DNA of 64,000 nt from positions 62,001 to 126,000 of the forward strand of contig NZ_SSWH01000005.1 in the NCBI RefSeq assembly GCF_004803505.1. The letters run 5' to 3'. Shown here in pieces: positions 29,334 to 41,059 of the stretch; position 1 is the stretch's first letter; every line of letters starts with the position of its first letter. Position numbers and translations under genes: made by a program. Source of the stretch: Arthrobacter echini. GTDB taxonomy: Bacteria > Actinomycetota > Actinomycetes > Actinomycetales > Micrococcaceae. The notes under the pieces are model-generated. The model did no database searches, had not been told where the DNA came from, and saw nothing but the letters and a program-made list of their open reading frames with translations.

Positions 29334-30203
29334 ATGGATGAGCTACGCGAACGTACCCGGACCGTGCCCACGAAGGGCGCCGACATCGCCGTCTTCGAAT
29401 ACGGCCTGGACCCGCGTCCCGGCGACCCGACGCTGGTGTTCGTCCACGGGTATCCCGATGACCATCGCGTCTTCCACCAGGTGCTGCGCGAGCTCGCGCC
29501 GACGCATCACCTCGTCGCCCTCGACACGCGCAACGCCGGGCGGTCCCGGACGCTCGGTGGTGCGGGCTACACCCTGGCGGAACTGGTCGATGACATCGTA
29601 GAGGTCCTGAACGCCATCGACGCGCCCGGAGGGGTGCGCCTGATCGGCCACGACTGGGGGTCGATCCAATGCTGGGCGGCCATCCAGGACGAGCGCACCG
29701 ACGGTATCGTCATCGACTACACGAGTATCTCCGGACCGGATCTGCGCCACTTCTCGGCCTGGCTGCGACGCCGTTTCCAGGACCCGCGGCTGGTGCCGCA
29801 GGGCATCGGGCAGCTCCTGCGCAGCTGGTACGTGGCGGCATTCCAGCTGCCCGTACTGCCCGAACTGCTCTGGCGATACGGGCTGAGCCGTCAGTACGAG
29901 CTCACCGCCCGGCGGAACGTGGGCCGGGATCCCATCCGCGGCCTGGCACTCTACCGGGCGAACATGCTCCCGGGCGTGTCACCGCCGAAGCGCCGTCAGG
30001 TGAGGATCCCGGTCCGTATGGTTGTCCCGCTGAAGGATCCCTTCATCTCGCCGAAGCTCGTCGACGGGGTGGAGGACTTCGTGGACGATCTCACCGTCAC
30101 GACCGTCCCCGGCGGTCACTGGTGGATCGCGAGGCAGCCCAGGGCGTTCGCCGAGCTGCTCGATCCCGCCCTGCGCGAGGCACCCGGGCAGGAGGACGGC
30201 TGA
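29334..30203 (+). CDS. Alpha/beta hydrolase, epoxide-hydrolase-like
   Basis: 289 residues. Oxyanion motif HGYP (38-41), nucleophile elbow GHDWGS with Asp107 rather than Ser, and catalytic His in PGGHWW near residue 270; Asp in LKDPF is a candidate third member. An Asp nucleophile points to the epoxide hydrolase/haloalkane dehalogenase branch, not an esterase. No signal peptide. It lies downstream of the ECF operon and converges on the SNF2 gene, 3 bases apart. The natural substrate is unknown. Confidence 0.85.
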   Translation: MDELRERTRTVPTKGADIAVFEYGLDPRPGDPTLVFVHGYPDDHRVFHQVLRELAPTHHLVALDTRNAGRSRTLGGAGYTLAELVDDIVEVLNAIDAPGGVRLIGHDWGSIQCWAAIQDERTDGIVIDYTSISGPDLRHFSAWLRRRFQDPRLVPQGIGQLLRSWYVAAFQLPVLPELLWRYGLSRQYELTARRNVGRDPIRGLALYRANMLPGVSPPKRRQVRIPVRMVVPLKDPFISPKLVDGVEDFVDDLTVTTVPGGHWWIARQPRAFAELLDPALREAPGQEDG

Positions 30204-30206
30204 GGC

Positions 30207-33491
<3,285 letters not shown>

Positions 33492-33668
33492 AATTCCATG
33501 CTCTCACGCGACAGCGACGCCGGATCCCGGACCTGGTCCGGGTTCGCTGCGGGCTGTCGGGACCGGTCGGTGCAGGCCGGTCGCTGACCTATCGTTGGCC
33601 GGGGGGACAGCGCTGATCGAACAGGCGCCGACAGAGAAGTACCAGCAGAACAACGGAAGAGGTCATGC

Positions 33669-34970
33669 GTGTTCGATCCACCGAGCGTCGTCTTCACGGC
33701 GGCGGGACTCGCGGTGTTCGCCGCAGCACTCCTGCCCCGTCTCCTGATGCGGGCGCCGATCTCGATGCCGATGGTGTTCCTCGGCGCGGGCATTCTCATC
33801 TTCACGTTCGCCGAGGATCTTCCGGACCCTGACCCGGTGGAGTACGGGCTCGTCACCACCCACCTCACCGAGGTATGCGTGATCGTCTCCCTCATGGGAG
33901 CGGGCCTTGCCCTCGACCGTCGCGTGGGCCGGCGCCGGTGGGCCACCACGTGGCGGCTCCTCGGGATCGCCATGCCCCTGTGCATCCTGGTCCTGACGCT
34001 CCTGGGGATGTGGTTGCTCGGTCTCGGGGTCGCCTCGGCACTGCTGATCGCTGCCGCCCTGGCGCCGACGGATCCCGTCCTGGCCTCCGAGGTCCAGGTG
34101 GGCGAGCCCTCGGACATGGAGGAGGACCTCGAGCTGGAGGACGAGGTCCGCTTCGGGCTCACCTCGGAAGCAGGGCTCAACGACGGCCTCGCCTTCCCCT
34201 TCGTGTATCTGGCGATCCTGCTCAGCACGGTGGGCACGGCACCATCCGCCTGGTTCGCCCAATGGATCCTCCTCGACGTGCTGTGGCGCATGATCATCGG
34301 CTGCGGGGTGGGGTTCCTCATCGGCAAGCTGCTCGGGCGGATCTTCTTCCGCACACCCTTCGAGAGCATCCGGCTGGCGAACTACTCGCAGGGTTTCGTG
34401 GCCCTGGCCGCGACATTCCTGACCTACGGGCTGACGGAGGCCGTGGAGGGGTACGGCTTCATCGCGGTGTTCGTCTGCGCCCTGACCATCCGCGCGGGTG
34501 AGCAGACGAACGGCTATCACGGGGTGCTGCACAGCTACATCGAGCAGTTGGAGCGGCTCCTGACGATAGTGATCCTGGTGCTGCTCGGCGGAGCCGTGGC
34601 ACGCGGACTCTTCGAGGGGCTGCGCCCGCTCGAGGTGGTGATCGCGGTGGTGTTCATCCTGCTGGTGCGGCCCATCACGGCGTGGCTCAGCCTCGCCCGG
34701 ACCCGCAGCGGGCCGAGGGAACGCGGAGTTCTGGCGTTCTTCGGGGTGCGCGGTATCGGATCCATCTACTACCTGAGCTACGCGCTGTCCCAGGGGGAGT
34801 TCCTGGCCGACGCAGCGACGCTCTGGCGCATCGGCGCGCTGGTCATCGTCATGTCGATCGTGGTCCACGGCATCAGCGCGGGGCCGATCATGAACGCGCT
34901 CGACCGCGCCCGGCAGCGCAAGGCGCGGGACGAGGGGGACGGGACGCATCCCGCCAACGTGCCGGTCTAG
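33669..34970 (+). CDS. Na+/H+ antiporter, CPA1 (NhaP-like) family
   Basis: Membrane antiporter exchanging cytoplasmic Na+ (or K+) for H+, 433 residues and about 12 helices. Conserved ion-binding motifs are present: LAPTDPVLAS with Asp135 and GLNDGLAFPF with Asn171-Asp172. A GTG start at 33669 has GGAAGAGG about 8 bases upstream. It ends in a polar tail (RQRKARDEGDGTHPANVPV) without an extra domain. It is divergent from the SNF2 gene. pH or salt control is likely but not visible in sequence. Confidence 0.92.
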   Translation: MFDPPSVVFTAAGLAVFAAALLPRLLMRAPISMPMVFLGAGILIFTFAEDLPDPDPVEYGLVTTHLTEVCVIVSLMGAGLALDRRVGRRRWATTWRLLGIAMPLCILVLTLLGMWLLGLGVASALLIAAALAPTDPVLASEVQVGEPSDMEEDLELEDEVRFGLTSEAGLNDGLAFPFVYLAILLSTVGTAPSAWFAQWILLDVLWRMIIGCGVGFLIGKLLGRIFFRTPFESIRLANYSQGFVALAATFLTYGLTEAVEGYGFIAVFVCALTIRAGEQTNGYHGVLHSYIEQLERLLTIVILVLLGGAVARGLFEGLRPLEVVIAVVFILLVRPITAWLSLARTRSGPRERGVLAFFGVRGIGSIYYLSYALSQGEFLADAATLWRIGALVIVMSIVVHGISAGPIMNALDRARQRKARDEGDGTHPANVPV

Positions 34971-34973
34971 CCG

Positions 34974-34996
34974 ACGCTGCCGCCGTCAGGCAGCGT
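34974..34996 (+). terminator. Hairpin after the antiporter gene
   Basis: acgctgcc / ggcagcgt, 8-bp arms with a 7-base loop, 3 bases after the stop. No T-run, moderate confidence. Confidence 0.5.
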
Positions 34997-35099
34997 ACCG
35001 ACGGCATCGGGAATCGAAGTACCCGAGCAACCGTTCTTCCTAGTAGGAGAGCTGCGGCACCACGTCGGGGGCGCAGCACACATCGTCGGAAGGCACACC

Positions 35100-36089
35100 A
35101 TGACAGTTCCCCTGTCCATCCTCGATCTGGCGCAGGTCGCCGAGGGCTCGACACCTGCTGAGACCTTCGCGTCCAGCGTGACACTGGCGCAGCATGCCGA
35201 ACGGTGGGGGTACAGGCGCATCTGGTACGCCGAACACCACAACATGGGGAGCATCGCCTCCTCCGCCACGAGCGTGCTGATCGCACACGTGGCCGCGCAC
35301 ACCTCGAGCATCCGCCTCGGCTCGGGAGGTGTGATGCTGCCGAACCACTCACCCCTGACCATCGCCGAGCAGTTCGGCACACTGGAGAGTCTGCACCCCG
35401 GCCGGATCGATCTCGGGCTCGGCCGCGCACCCGGCAGCGACCAGAACACGGCCAGGGCGCTGCGCCGCGACCCGACGTCCGCCGACAGCTTCCCGCAGGA
35501 TGTCCTGGAACTGCAGGGCTACCTCACGGGGGACAGCCGTGTCCCGGGTGTGCAGGCGACACCGGGCAAGGGCACCGACGTGCCGCTGTACATCCTGGGC
35601 TCCTCGCTCTTCGGCGCCCGGCTCGCCGCCGCTCTGGGGTTGCCCTTCGCCTTCGCCTCGCACTTCGCGCCGCAGGCACTGCAGGACGCTGCGGCGCTCT
35701 ACCGCCGGGAGTTCAAACCCTCGGCCCAGGCGCAGGAGCCCCACTTCATCGCGGGCGTGAACGTGATCGTCGCCGATGACGCCGAGCAGGCGCAGCACGA
35801 GTTCCACGAGGCCATGCTGCGCCGCGTGACACTGCTCCTCGGACGCGGACAGTCCTTCACGCGGGAGGAGTCCGAGGCCGTCCTCGCCTCACCCGGCGGC
35901 CAGCAGATGGCGGGCCTGGCGAGGTACAGCGCGGTCGGGACGCCCGAGGTGGTGCGGGACTACCTGGAGCGTTTCGCGGACCAGCACGGAGCCGATGAGC
36001 TGATCGTCTCCACCCAGGCGGACAGCACGAAGGCTTGGTTGCGCTCCTTCGAACTGCTCGCCGGAGCCATGCTGCCCATGGCCGTCTGA
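35100..36089 (+). CDS. LLM-class flavin-dependent oxidoreductase
   Basis: Luciferase-like monooxygenase family, 329 residues, TIM barrel using reduced FMN or F420. The N-terminus [19 protein letters not shown] and [18 protein letters not shown] are hallmarks of the LLM group annotated as MsnO8-type; [11 protein letters not shown] and the C-terminal [14 protein letters not shown] also fit. GGAAGG lies about 6 bases before the ATG. No flavin reductase is next to it, so the electron donor is supplied from elsewhere. The substrate is unknown. Confidence 0.9.
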   Translation: MTVPLSILDLAQVAEGSTPAETFASSVTLAQHAERWGYRRIWYAEHHNMGSIASSATSVLIAHVAAHTSSIRLGSGGVMLPNHSPLTIAEQFGTLESLHPGRIDLGLGRAPGSDQNTARALRRDPTSADSFPQDVLELQGYLTGDSRVPGVQATPGKGTDVPLYILGSSLFGARLAAALGLPFAFASHFAPQALQDAAALYRREFKPSAQAQEPHFIAGVNVIVADDAEQAQHEFHEAMLRRVTLLLGRGQSFTREESEAVLASPGGQQMAGLARYSAVGTPEVVRDYLERFADQHGADELIVSTQADSTKAWLRSFELLAGAMLPMAV

Positions 36090-36141
36090 GGTCCTCGAGC
36101 GAAGGAACTTCCACGCCCTGCTTGCCTTTACCCCGCAAGGT

Positions 36142-36300
36142 TTGGTTAAGTGGGACACGGTTGTAGTGTTGCGCATTTGTATTTCGTGCGGGTCAGTCCT
36201 CACGGGGTGGACCGCGTCTCTGAAAAAGCGGAAAAGCACGCCGCGACTGGGGCTCTCCGAAAGTCGGAGCGCGTCTGAGTTTCAGAAGGATAAAACAAAA
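36142..36300 (+). promoter_or_regulatory. Promoter and long leader of the cold-shock gene
   Basis: -35 TTGGTT at 36142-36147, 16-bp spacer, -10 TAGTGT at 36164-36169, then about 125 bases of leader before the ATG with AAGGA roughly 10 bases upstream. Long structured leaders are typical of csp genes, where they control translation at low temperature. The leader is AT-richer than the genome. Confidence 0.6.
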
Positions 36301-36504
36301 ATGGCAACAGGTACCGTGAAGTGGTTCAACGCTGAGAAGGGCTTTGGATTCATTGCTCCCGACGACGGAAGCGCAGATGTGTTCGCACACTTCTCCGCCA
36401 TCAATGCGAGCGGCTACCGCTCGCTCGATGAGAACCAGAAGGTCAGCTTCGACACCGAGCAGGGCCCCAAGGGTCCTCAGGCGTCGAACATCCAGCCCCT
36501 CTAG
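36301..36504 (+). CDS. cspA: Cold-shock protein
   Basis: 67-residue single-stranded nucleic acid chaperone with the CSD beta barrel. RNP-like motifs are intact: [16 protein letters not shown] (RNP1 KGFGFI) and DVFAHFSAI (RNP2). It ends [10 protein letters not shown], as in Micrococcaceae CspA. The in-frame sequence upstream of 36301 is leader RNA, not protein: it shows no similarity and has no start with a binding site. A very strong terminator follows. Confidence 0.97.
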   Translation: MATGTVKWFNAEKGFGFIAPDDGSADVFAHFSAINASGYRSLDENQKVSFDTEQGPKGPQASNIQPL

Positions 36505-36532
36505 GGTTCGGATCTTCCACTAGATCTTTTCG

Positions 36533-36576
36533 CGAAGCAGCAGGTCGGACCCCGGTCCGGCCTGCTGCTTCGTTAA
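36533..36576. terminator. Terminator of the cold-shock gene
   Basis: Outer stem cgaagcagcagg / cctgctgcttcg (12 bp) and inner stem cggacc / ggtccg with a CC loop, followed by TTAAG. It lies 28 bases after the csp stop. Confidence 0.92.
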
Positions 36577-36960
36577 GCTCCCGGTCCGGGATCCGTGCCG
36601 GCCTCGCAGATGCCGATGAACGCACCGAGCTCCTCGAGGGCCGCCGGGGAGGTGGGTAGATGATGCGTGAGCCCGCACCCCTTCCGGCATCGATGGACGT
36701 CGACGCCGCCATGGTGCGCAGGACGACGGCGGCCTGCTGGCCCTGGAACCTGTCCACGGTACCCACCCGCACCAGCGCATGGCCTGCCCGGTCGAGCACC
36801 TGCCGGACCGCCTGGTCGAGCACCTGCCGGACCATCCGCACCTGGGCGTTGTAGGGCGCGCCCGGGGTCCGGCTGGTCACGGTGGGCGTCGACGAGGTCC
36901 AGGAACCGGGTGCGGCGCTCGCGGTGGACCCCTGTGCGTCAGGGTGGCACGATCCATCGA
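36573..36960 (-). pseudogene. Decayed C-terminal fragment of a superfamily I helicase
   Basis: One frame around 36690-36860 reads PYNAQVRMVRQVLDQ and VRVGTVDRFQGQQAAVVL, close to motif V/VI regions of UPF1/RecD-like helicases (normally APYNAQV, VGTVDKFQGQ). The frame is lost after MAAST; the next frame carries SPAALEELGAFIGICEAGTD and then stops in the csp terminator. No start, no Walker A and no nuclease domain remain. The residues VRQVLDQA are duplicated by a 24-bp tandem duplication. It is a degraded gene remnant rather than a working gene. Confidence 0.65.
36790..36833. repeat. 20-bp direct repeat in the helicase relic
   Basis: ggtcgagcacctgccggacc occurs at 36790-36809 and again at 36814-36833, period 24 bp. 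It duplicates eight codons within the relic. Confidence 0.9.
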
Positions 36961-37279
36961 TGCGACCGGCCAGACCTCGGTCGCGGAGAACACCAGATCC
37001 GGGCGGGCGGATCCCGCGGCGTCGAGCAGGAACATCGACCGGCACGTTTCGCTCAGCAGCGTCGGGCACCCGGTCACGGTCGGGCGCACAGGTCCGTGCC
37101 ATCAACGGTGTCATTGGCGGTGCAGGCACGATAGATTCTATCCATCGGCCGGAGCAGTGGACCTGGCGTGATCCCTCGTGGGAACGCGGGACTGCGTCCC
37201 GGGCCTGCCGTTCCGCCGTACCGCACCTCCGCAGGAGGACCCGCGGGACCGACCAGCACTGACGAGGGAAGGGCACCAT
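36961..37279. other. Non-coding or decayed stretch before csbD
   Basis: About 320 bases without a recognisable gene. On the - strand a 70-codon open frame (TVTGCPTLLSETCRSMFLLD and onward) adjoins the helicase relic and could be part of the same decayed gene, but it matches no family I know. The csbD promoter must lie at its right end; GATAGATTC near 37131 is AT-rich and may be part of it. Confidence 0.4.
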
Positions 37280-37477
37280 ATGAGCTTCATGGACAAGGCG
37301 AAGAACAAGGCCGAGGAACTCTCCGGCAAGGCCAAGGAGGCCGTCGGCGATTCCACCGACAACCACGATCTCAAGGCCGAGGGCAAGGGTGACCAGGCTT
37401 CTGCGTCCACCAAGCAGGCCGGCGAGAACGTCAAGGATGCGGCATCCAACGTCACGGACGCTGCCAAGGGCAAGTAG
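37280..37477 (+). CDS. CsbD family stress protein
   Basis: 65-residue, highly hydrophilic, Lys/Ala/Glu-rich protein of the CsbD family (MSFMDKAKNKAEELSGKAKE, then the KAEGKGDQ repeat-like second half). Predicted to be helical or disordered; in other bacteria it is induced by the general stress response, with no known biochemical role. GGAAGGG lies 6 bases before the ATG at 37280. Followed by its own terminator. Confidence 0.9.
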   Translation: MSFMDKAKNKAEELSGKAKEAVGDSTDNHDLKAEGKGDQASASTKQAGENVKDAASNVTDAAKGK

Positions 37478-37486
37478 TCCTGTACG

Positions 37487-37522
37487 CGAAGGCCCCGCCG
37501 CCGGACGGCTGCGGGGCCTTCG
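37487..37522 (+). terminator. Terminator of csbD
   Basis: cgaaggccccgc / gcggggccttcg, 12-bp perfect stem with a 12-base loop, 10 bases after the stop. Confidence 0.88.
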
Positions 37523-37598
37523 CTGCGCCGGGGTCCGGACGGACCCGATGCCCCGGGGACAATGGAAGAATCAACGGAACCGATCCCCAGGAGCACGC

Positions 37599-38069
37599 AT
37601 GAATCCCCGCACGCTTTTCCGCTCCGTCGCGGTCGCCGAAGTAGTGACGTGGAGCTTCCTGTTGCTGGGCATGTTCCTGAAGTACGTCACGCGGACCACC
37701 GAGGCGCTCGTACCGCCCGCCGGCTCCGTCCACGGGTTCGTGTTCCTGTGCTTCGTGGTCACGACGGTCTTCGTCTGGGTCAACCAGCGCTGGTCGGCCT
37801 CCACCGGTCTGCTCGGTCTGGTCTCCGCCGTGATCCCGTTCGCGACCATCCCCTTCGAGCGCTGGATCGAGCGCCGCGGGCTGCTGAGCGGCAGCTGGCG
37901 CCTGGGCCCAGGAGCCGAGACTCCCACGACGCTTCCCGAGAAGCTGCAGGCCTGGGTGCTGCGAAGCCCGTTCGTCGCGCTGCTGGTCGCCGTCGTGGGG
38001 GTCGCCGTCGTCTTCACCGTCCTGCTGATGCTCGGCCCGCCCGGTTCGTGGGGCGCAGGAGAGCGATGA
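37599..38069 (+). CDS. DUF3817 membrane protein
   Basis: 156 residues with three to four hydrophobic helices (about 8-28, 43-62, 65-85 and 125-148). The TLFRSVAVAEVVTWSFLLLG and SVHGFVFLCFVV segments match DUF3817, common in actinobacteria near GuaA or stand-alone; function unknown. AGGAG lies 6 bases before the ATG. It overlaps the next gene by ATGA. Confidence 0.85.
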   Translation: MNPRTLFRSVAVAEVVTWSFLLLGMFLKYVTRTTEALVPPAGSVHGFVFLCFVVTTVFVWVNQRWSASTGLLGLVSAVIPFATIPFERWIERRGLLSGSWRLGPGAETPTTLPEKLQAWVLRSPFVALLVAVVGVAVVFTVLLMLGPPGSWGAGER

Positions 38070-38419
38070 GTGATCTCGGTGACACCACGGACGACGAGCG
38101 CTTCTTCCTCCACGGCGGGCGGCGCTGGCAGAAGACCGATCCGTCCCTGCCGGACGACGTGAGGATACGCCTCATGTCCCATCTGGGGCGTGGGCGCTCT
38201 GGGGTGCGCAACAGCGCCAAGGGCGACGACGGCGGCGCCCTGCCGCGCGCCCGGCGCACTGTCCAGCTCGCCAAGGAGGGCCTCGGCGAGCGCGGGACGC
38301 CGTGGTGGGAGCAGTCCGCGGACGAGCGCGCAGCACGATGGACGAGGGCCTTGAAGGAACTCGATGCGCTCCGTCCCGGGAGGCCCGGACGCTCCGAGGG
38401 AGCTACCGATGGCCACTGA
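38066..38419 (+). CDS. Small soluble protein of unknown function between DUF3817 and DUF3253 genes
   Basis: 117 residues, charged, no membrane segment. Features are DDERFFLHGGRRWQKTDPSLP, a basic centre and WWEQSADERAARWTRALKEL near the end. Homologues in actinobacteria are sometimes mislabelled as biopolymer transporter Tol, with no sequence support here. Translationally coupled on both sides (ATGA with DUF3817; 11-base overlap with DUF3253). Confidence 0.75.
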   Translation: MSDLGDTTDDERFFLHGGRRWQKTDPSLPDDVRIRLMSHLGRGRSGVRNSAKGDDGGALPRARRTVQLAKEGLGERGTPWWEQSADERAARWTRALKELDALRPGRPGRSEGATDGH

Positions 38420-38711
38420 GCGGGCCTCCGACGCCGCCTTGCGCGCGGAGATCCTGCGGATGGCGGAACAGCGCGGACGCATGAGGACGCTCTGCCCCTC
38501 GGAAGCCGCACGCAGCATCGGGGGAGAGCAGTGGAGGGAGCTGATGCCGGCGGCGCGGAGCATCGCCTTCGATCTGGCGGCGACTGGCCTGGTCGACGTC
38601 ACACAGCACGGTGCGAAGGTCGACGTCGGTGCTCGGGGACCCATCCGGATCCGCTGGAACGCGGTAGGTGACGGCGATTCAGGTAGGGACGACGGCGCAA
38701 CCGGCCGATGA
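38409..38711 (+). CDS. DUF3253 protein
   Basis: 100 residues. Winged-helix-like DUF3253 signature: LRAEILRMAEQRG, TLCPSEAARSIGGEQWRELM and LVDVTQHGAKVDV, ending in GPIRIRW. Possible nucleic-acid binding, but no function is established. The ATG overlaps the preceding gene, so the three small genes form one operon. Confidence 0.85.
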   Translation: MATERASDAALRAEILRMAEQRGRMRTLCPSEAARSIGGEQWRELMPAARSIAFDLAATGLVDVTQHGAKVDVGARGPIRIRWNAVGDGDSGRDDGATGR

Positions 38712-38728
38712 TGCGCCGCCGCTCCACC

Positions 38729-39079
38729 TCACGCCCGGGTGAGCTGCCTGACCGCCTGGAGGTGTTCGCGGCGGACGGCTGAGGCGTGCTCCTGGTACTC
38801 CGGGTGGCCCTTGAGCCAGGTCTTGATGTAGGGGCAGACGGGGACGATCGTCAGTCCTGCGGCGATGGTGTCGTCCAGGGCCTGCCGTACCAGGACGGAT
38901 GCCAGCCCCTGGCCGCTGTAGGCCTCGTCGACCTCGGTGTGGTAGAAGATCCGTTCGGTCTCCTCCTGGCCGTCGGCCGGCACGTACTCGGTCCTGCCGA
39001 TCGCTGCGCCGTCGTCGAGGATCTCGTAGCGGTGCTGCTCAGGGGCGTGCTCGACGCGCGGGGTGCTCTTCGGTTCCAT
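38729..39079 (-). CDS. GCN5-related N-acetyltransferase, YjdJ type
   Basis: 116-residue minimal GNAT of the YidJ/Gtn10 type: RYEILDDGAAIGRTEYV, FYHTEVDEAYSGQGLASVLV (the acetyl-CoA loop is Gln-Gly-Leu-Ala) and VPVCPYIKTWLKGHPEYQEH. Small proteins of this kind are thought to acetylate small molecules, substrate unknown. AGGAG lies 7 bases before the ATG. A paralogue is at 63096. Confidence 0.88.
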   Translation of the reverse strand: MEPKSTPRVEHAPEQHRYEILDDGAAIGRTEYVPADGQEETERIFYHTEVDEAYSGQGLASVLVRQALDDTIAAGLTIVPVCPYIKTWLKGHPEYQEHASAVRREHLQAVRQLTRA

Positions 39080-39101
39080 GGAAACTCCTGGTGATCGGTC
39101 C

Positions 39102-40100
39102 CTAGCCGCGCGGTCGCAGCTGGACGTTGGGTAGGACGGGTGCGGGTAGCGGCGCCGGGGTTCCCTCGGGGAACGGCCCGAAGCGCAGCGGCGGGGGAGC
39201 CGCGGCTGAATCGGCCGGCGGTTCGACGCCGATCTCGGCCTGCCACTGTGCGCGGTAGGCCACGACCTCCTCGTGTGTGCGTCCGATGAAGTTCCACCAC
39301 ATCACGATCTGTTCCCCCAGCGGCTCTCCGCCGATGATCACCACTCGAACCGGTGTGTCCCCCGCTTCCAGCACCAGGGACGACTGCCCGGTGGGCAGGT
39401 ACGCGAGATGGTCCACGGCGACGGGACACCCGTTCATCACCAGGTCCCCGGTATCGAGCAGGACGCCGTGCTCGAACGCCGGATCGAGGTCCAGCTCCAG
39501 GACGGCCCCGGCGCTGATCATTGCCTCGGCGGCGAGCAGGGGAGGGGTGAACGTCTCCACGGGTGAGGTGGACCCGGCGAGGGACCCGAGGAAGACCTTC
39601 AGCTCCGCGCCGTCACGGCGGACCGGTTCCGGTGCGTAGTGCGCGAAGGCCGGAGCCATGTGGCGGGTGGCGTCGGGCAGCGCGAACCACAGTTGCGCGC
39701 CGTGGAGCACCGTGGTGTCCGCGGTGGACAGTTCCTGGTGGGAGATCCCGCGACCGGCCACCATGAGGTTCACTTCTCCCGGCTCGACCGTCACGGCGTA
39801 TCCGGCGGAATCCCGGTGGTCGATCCTCCCGGAGAACAGCCAGCTGACGGTGGCCAGACCGGTGTGCGGGTGGCGCGCCACCTTCATCCCCCCGGAGGTG
39901 GACACCAGATCCGGACCGTAATGGTCCAGGAAGCACCAGGAGCCGATCAGGCTGCGCTTGCGCTGCGGGAGCGTCCTGCGAACCGGCATGGCGCGGGGCC
40001 CGCCGAGGGGGACGTCGCGCGGGGGCAGTACCTCCACGTCCTCAGCCCGTGGTCCCTGCCGGCAGAGGGTTTCCTTCGGGGCTGTCTCCAGGTTGCTCAC
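39102..40100 (-). CDS. Pirin-family protein
   Basis: Bicupin of 332 residues. The N-terminal cupin carries the metal-binding motif DHYGP and HPHTGLATVSWLFSG, then HQE; the C-terminal cupin is degenerate. Bacterial pirins can be quercetin dioxygenases or act in redox responses; the role here is not clear. A GTG start overlaps the AhpD-like gene stop by GTGA, so the two are co-translated, which suggests a joint role in oxidative stress. Confidence 0.9.
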   Translation of the reverse strand: MSNLETAPKETLCRQGPRAEDVEVLPPRDVPLGGPRAMPVRRTLPQRKRSLIGSWCFLDHYGPDLVSTSGGMKVARHPHTGLATVSWLFSGRIDHRDSAGYAVTVEPGEVNLMVAGRGISHQELSTADTTVLHGAQLWFALPDATRHMAPAFAHYAPEPVRRDGAELKVFLGSLAGSTSPVETFTPPLLAAEAMISAGAVLELDLDPAFEHGVLLDTGDLVMNGCPVAVDHLAYLPTGQSSLVLEAGDTPVRVVIIGGEPLGEQIVMWWNFIGRTHEEVVAYRAQWQAEIGVEPPADSAAAPPPLRFGPFPEGTPAPLPAPVLPNVQLRPRG

Positions 40101-40606
40101 GGTGCCACTGCCACCTTCTGCGGAGCGGCCTTGCCTGCTGCCTCTGCGCTACGCCGTCGGACCGGATGTCCGCTGAGGATGGAGACGCGGTTGAAGGCGT
40201 TCATGGTGACGGCCACCCACTGCAGGGCCGAGAACTGTTCATCGGTCAGGGCCTCCTTCGCCGCAGCCAGCTCCGCCCTCAGGTGCTCGCGATCAGGCAG
40301 TTCCGTCGCAGCCTCGCCGATCGCCAGGGCAGCGTACTCGGTGGGACTGAACACGGCGGTCTCGCGCCACGTCGGAAGCACGGCGAGCTGCTGATCACTG
40401 ATTCCCGCCTGCTTGGCGAGGCGCACATGCATGTCGAGGCAGAAGGCGCACCCGTTCAGCTGGGAGATCCGCACGTTCACGAGTTCGATGACCGATCGGG
40501 GAAGGCCGGCTTGCTGGGCGGATTCGGCGACCTTGAGGGCCAGTCCGTTCAGGGCCCTCCAGCTCGCCGGGTCCGACTTGTCGAGAAAATGATCGCTGCC
40601 TGACAT
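40097..40606 (-). CDS. Carboxymuconolactone decarboxylase/AhpD-like alkylhydroperoxidase
   Basis: 169-residue helical protein with the AhpD active site: LNGCAFCLDMH (Cys53, Cys56, His60). These proteins reduce hydroperoxides or act in peroxide detoxification. GAGGAG lies 4 bases before the ATG at 40606. First gene of a two-gene operon with the pirin. Start chosen by the binding site; the longer frame lacks similarity. Confidence 0.9.
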   Translation of the reverse strand: MSGSDHFLDKSDPASWRALNGLALKVAESAQQAGLPRSVIELVNVRISQLNGCAFCLDMHVRLAKQAGISDQQLAVLPTWRETAVFSPTEYAALAIGEAATELPDREHLRAELAAAKEALTDEQFSALQWVAVTMNAFNRVSILSGHPVRRRSAEAAGKAAPQKVAVAP

Positions 40607-41059
40607 ACCGCTCCTCTGGGTCGATCGGCCCGTGCCGGCCGTGAGCTGTTCCGTGCTGTACCCAGTCTCTCGCACACCGGGAGATTCCGGGCCTGCCATC
40701 CTGAGCGTTCCCTGCTGCCCGGAGTGTTCCAGGCACGCCGTCGCCGCTGCGAAGAACCATTACTTCTGACGATCCCGGCCCCCGGATGAGCACGAAATGT
40801 GCATGCATATGCATATGATAGGGCCCTGACGAGCAGGCAGCAAGTTCGCTACAAGTGCCGTAATACGGCGTATCTGCGGGTTTGACGACGCTTCTGGAAA
40901 CTTGATACCACAGGGGTGGCACGGCATCGCTGGAAGGCCCGTTTCATTGCTCCACAGGCCTGATGCCGTCGCCGCAAGCAGGTTCCTACACCGACCCCGA
41001 TCCGGGGCCAGGTGAGAAGACCTCGCTGGGCCTGTCGCGTCCGAGAAAGGAAACATCGA
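40607..41059. promoter_or_regulatory. Intergenic region between AhpD-like and isochorismatase-like genes
   Basis: 453 bases without a gene. AT-rich patch at 40795-40830 with overlapping ATGCATATGCATAT palindromes. For the rightward gene, TTGACG at 40882-40887 and TGATAC at 40903-40908 (15-bp spacer) form a possible promoter. A GCCGTA-A-TACGGC palindrome (40857-40869) lies just upstream of it and could be an operator. Confidence 0.45.

Noticed and set aside
33663..34949. A 428-codon antisense frame over the Na+/H+ antiporter
   Set aside because: His/Glu/Asp-rich product without domain, shadow of a clear membrane-protein gene.
36142..36300. N-terminal extension of the cold-shock protein
   Set aside because: The in-frame upstream sequence has no start with a binding site and no similarity to cold-shock proteins; it is leader RNA.
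36877..37089. A 70-codon frame next to the helicase relic as a separate gene
   Set aside because: No family match, no ribosome binding site, and it is directly joined to decayed sequence.
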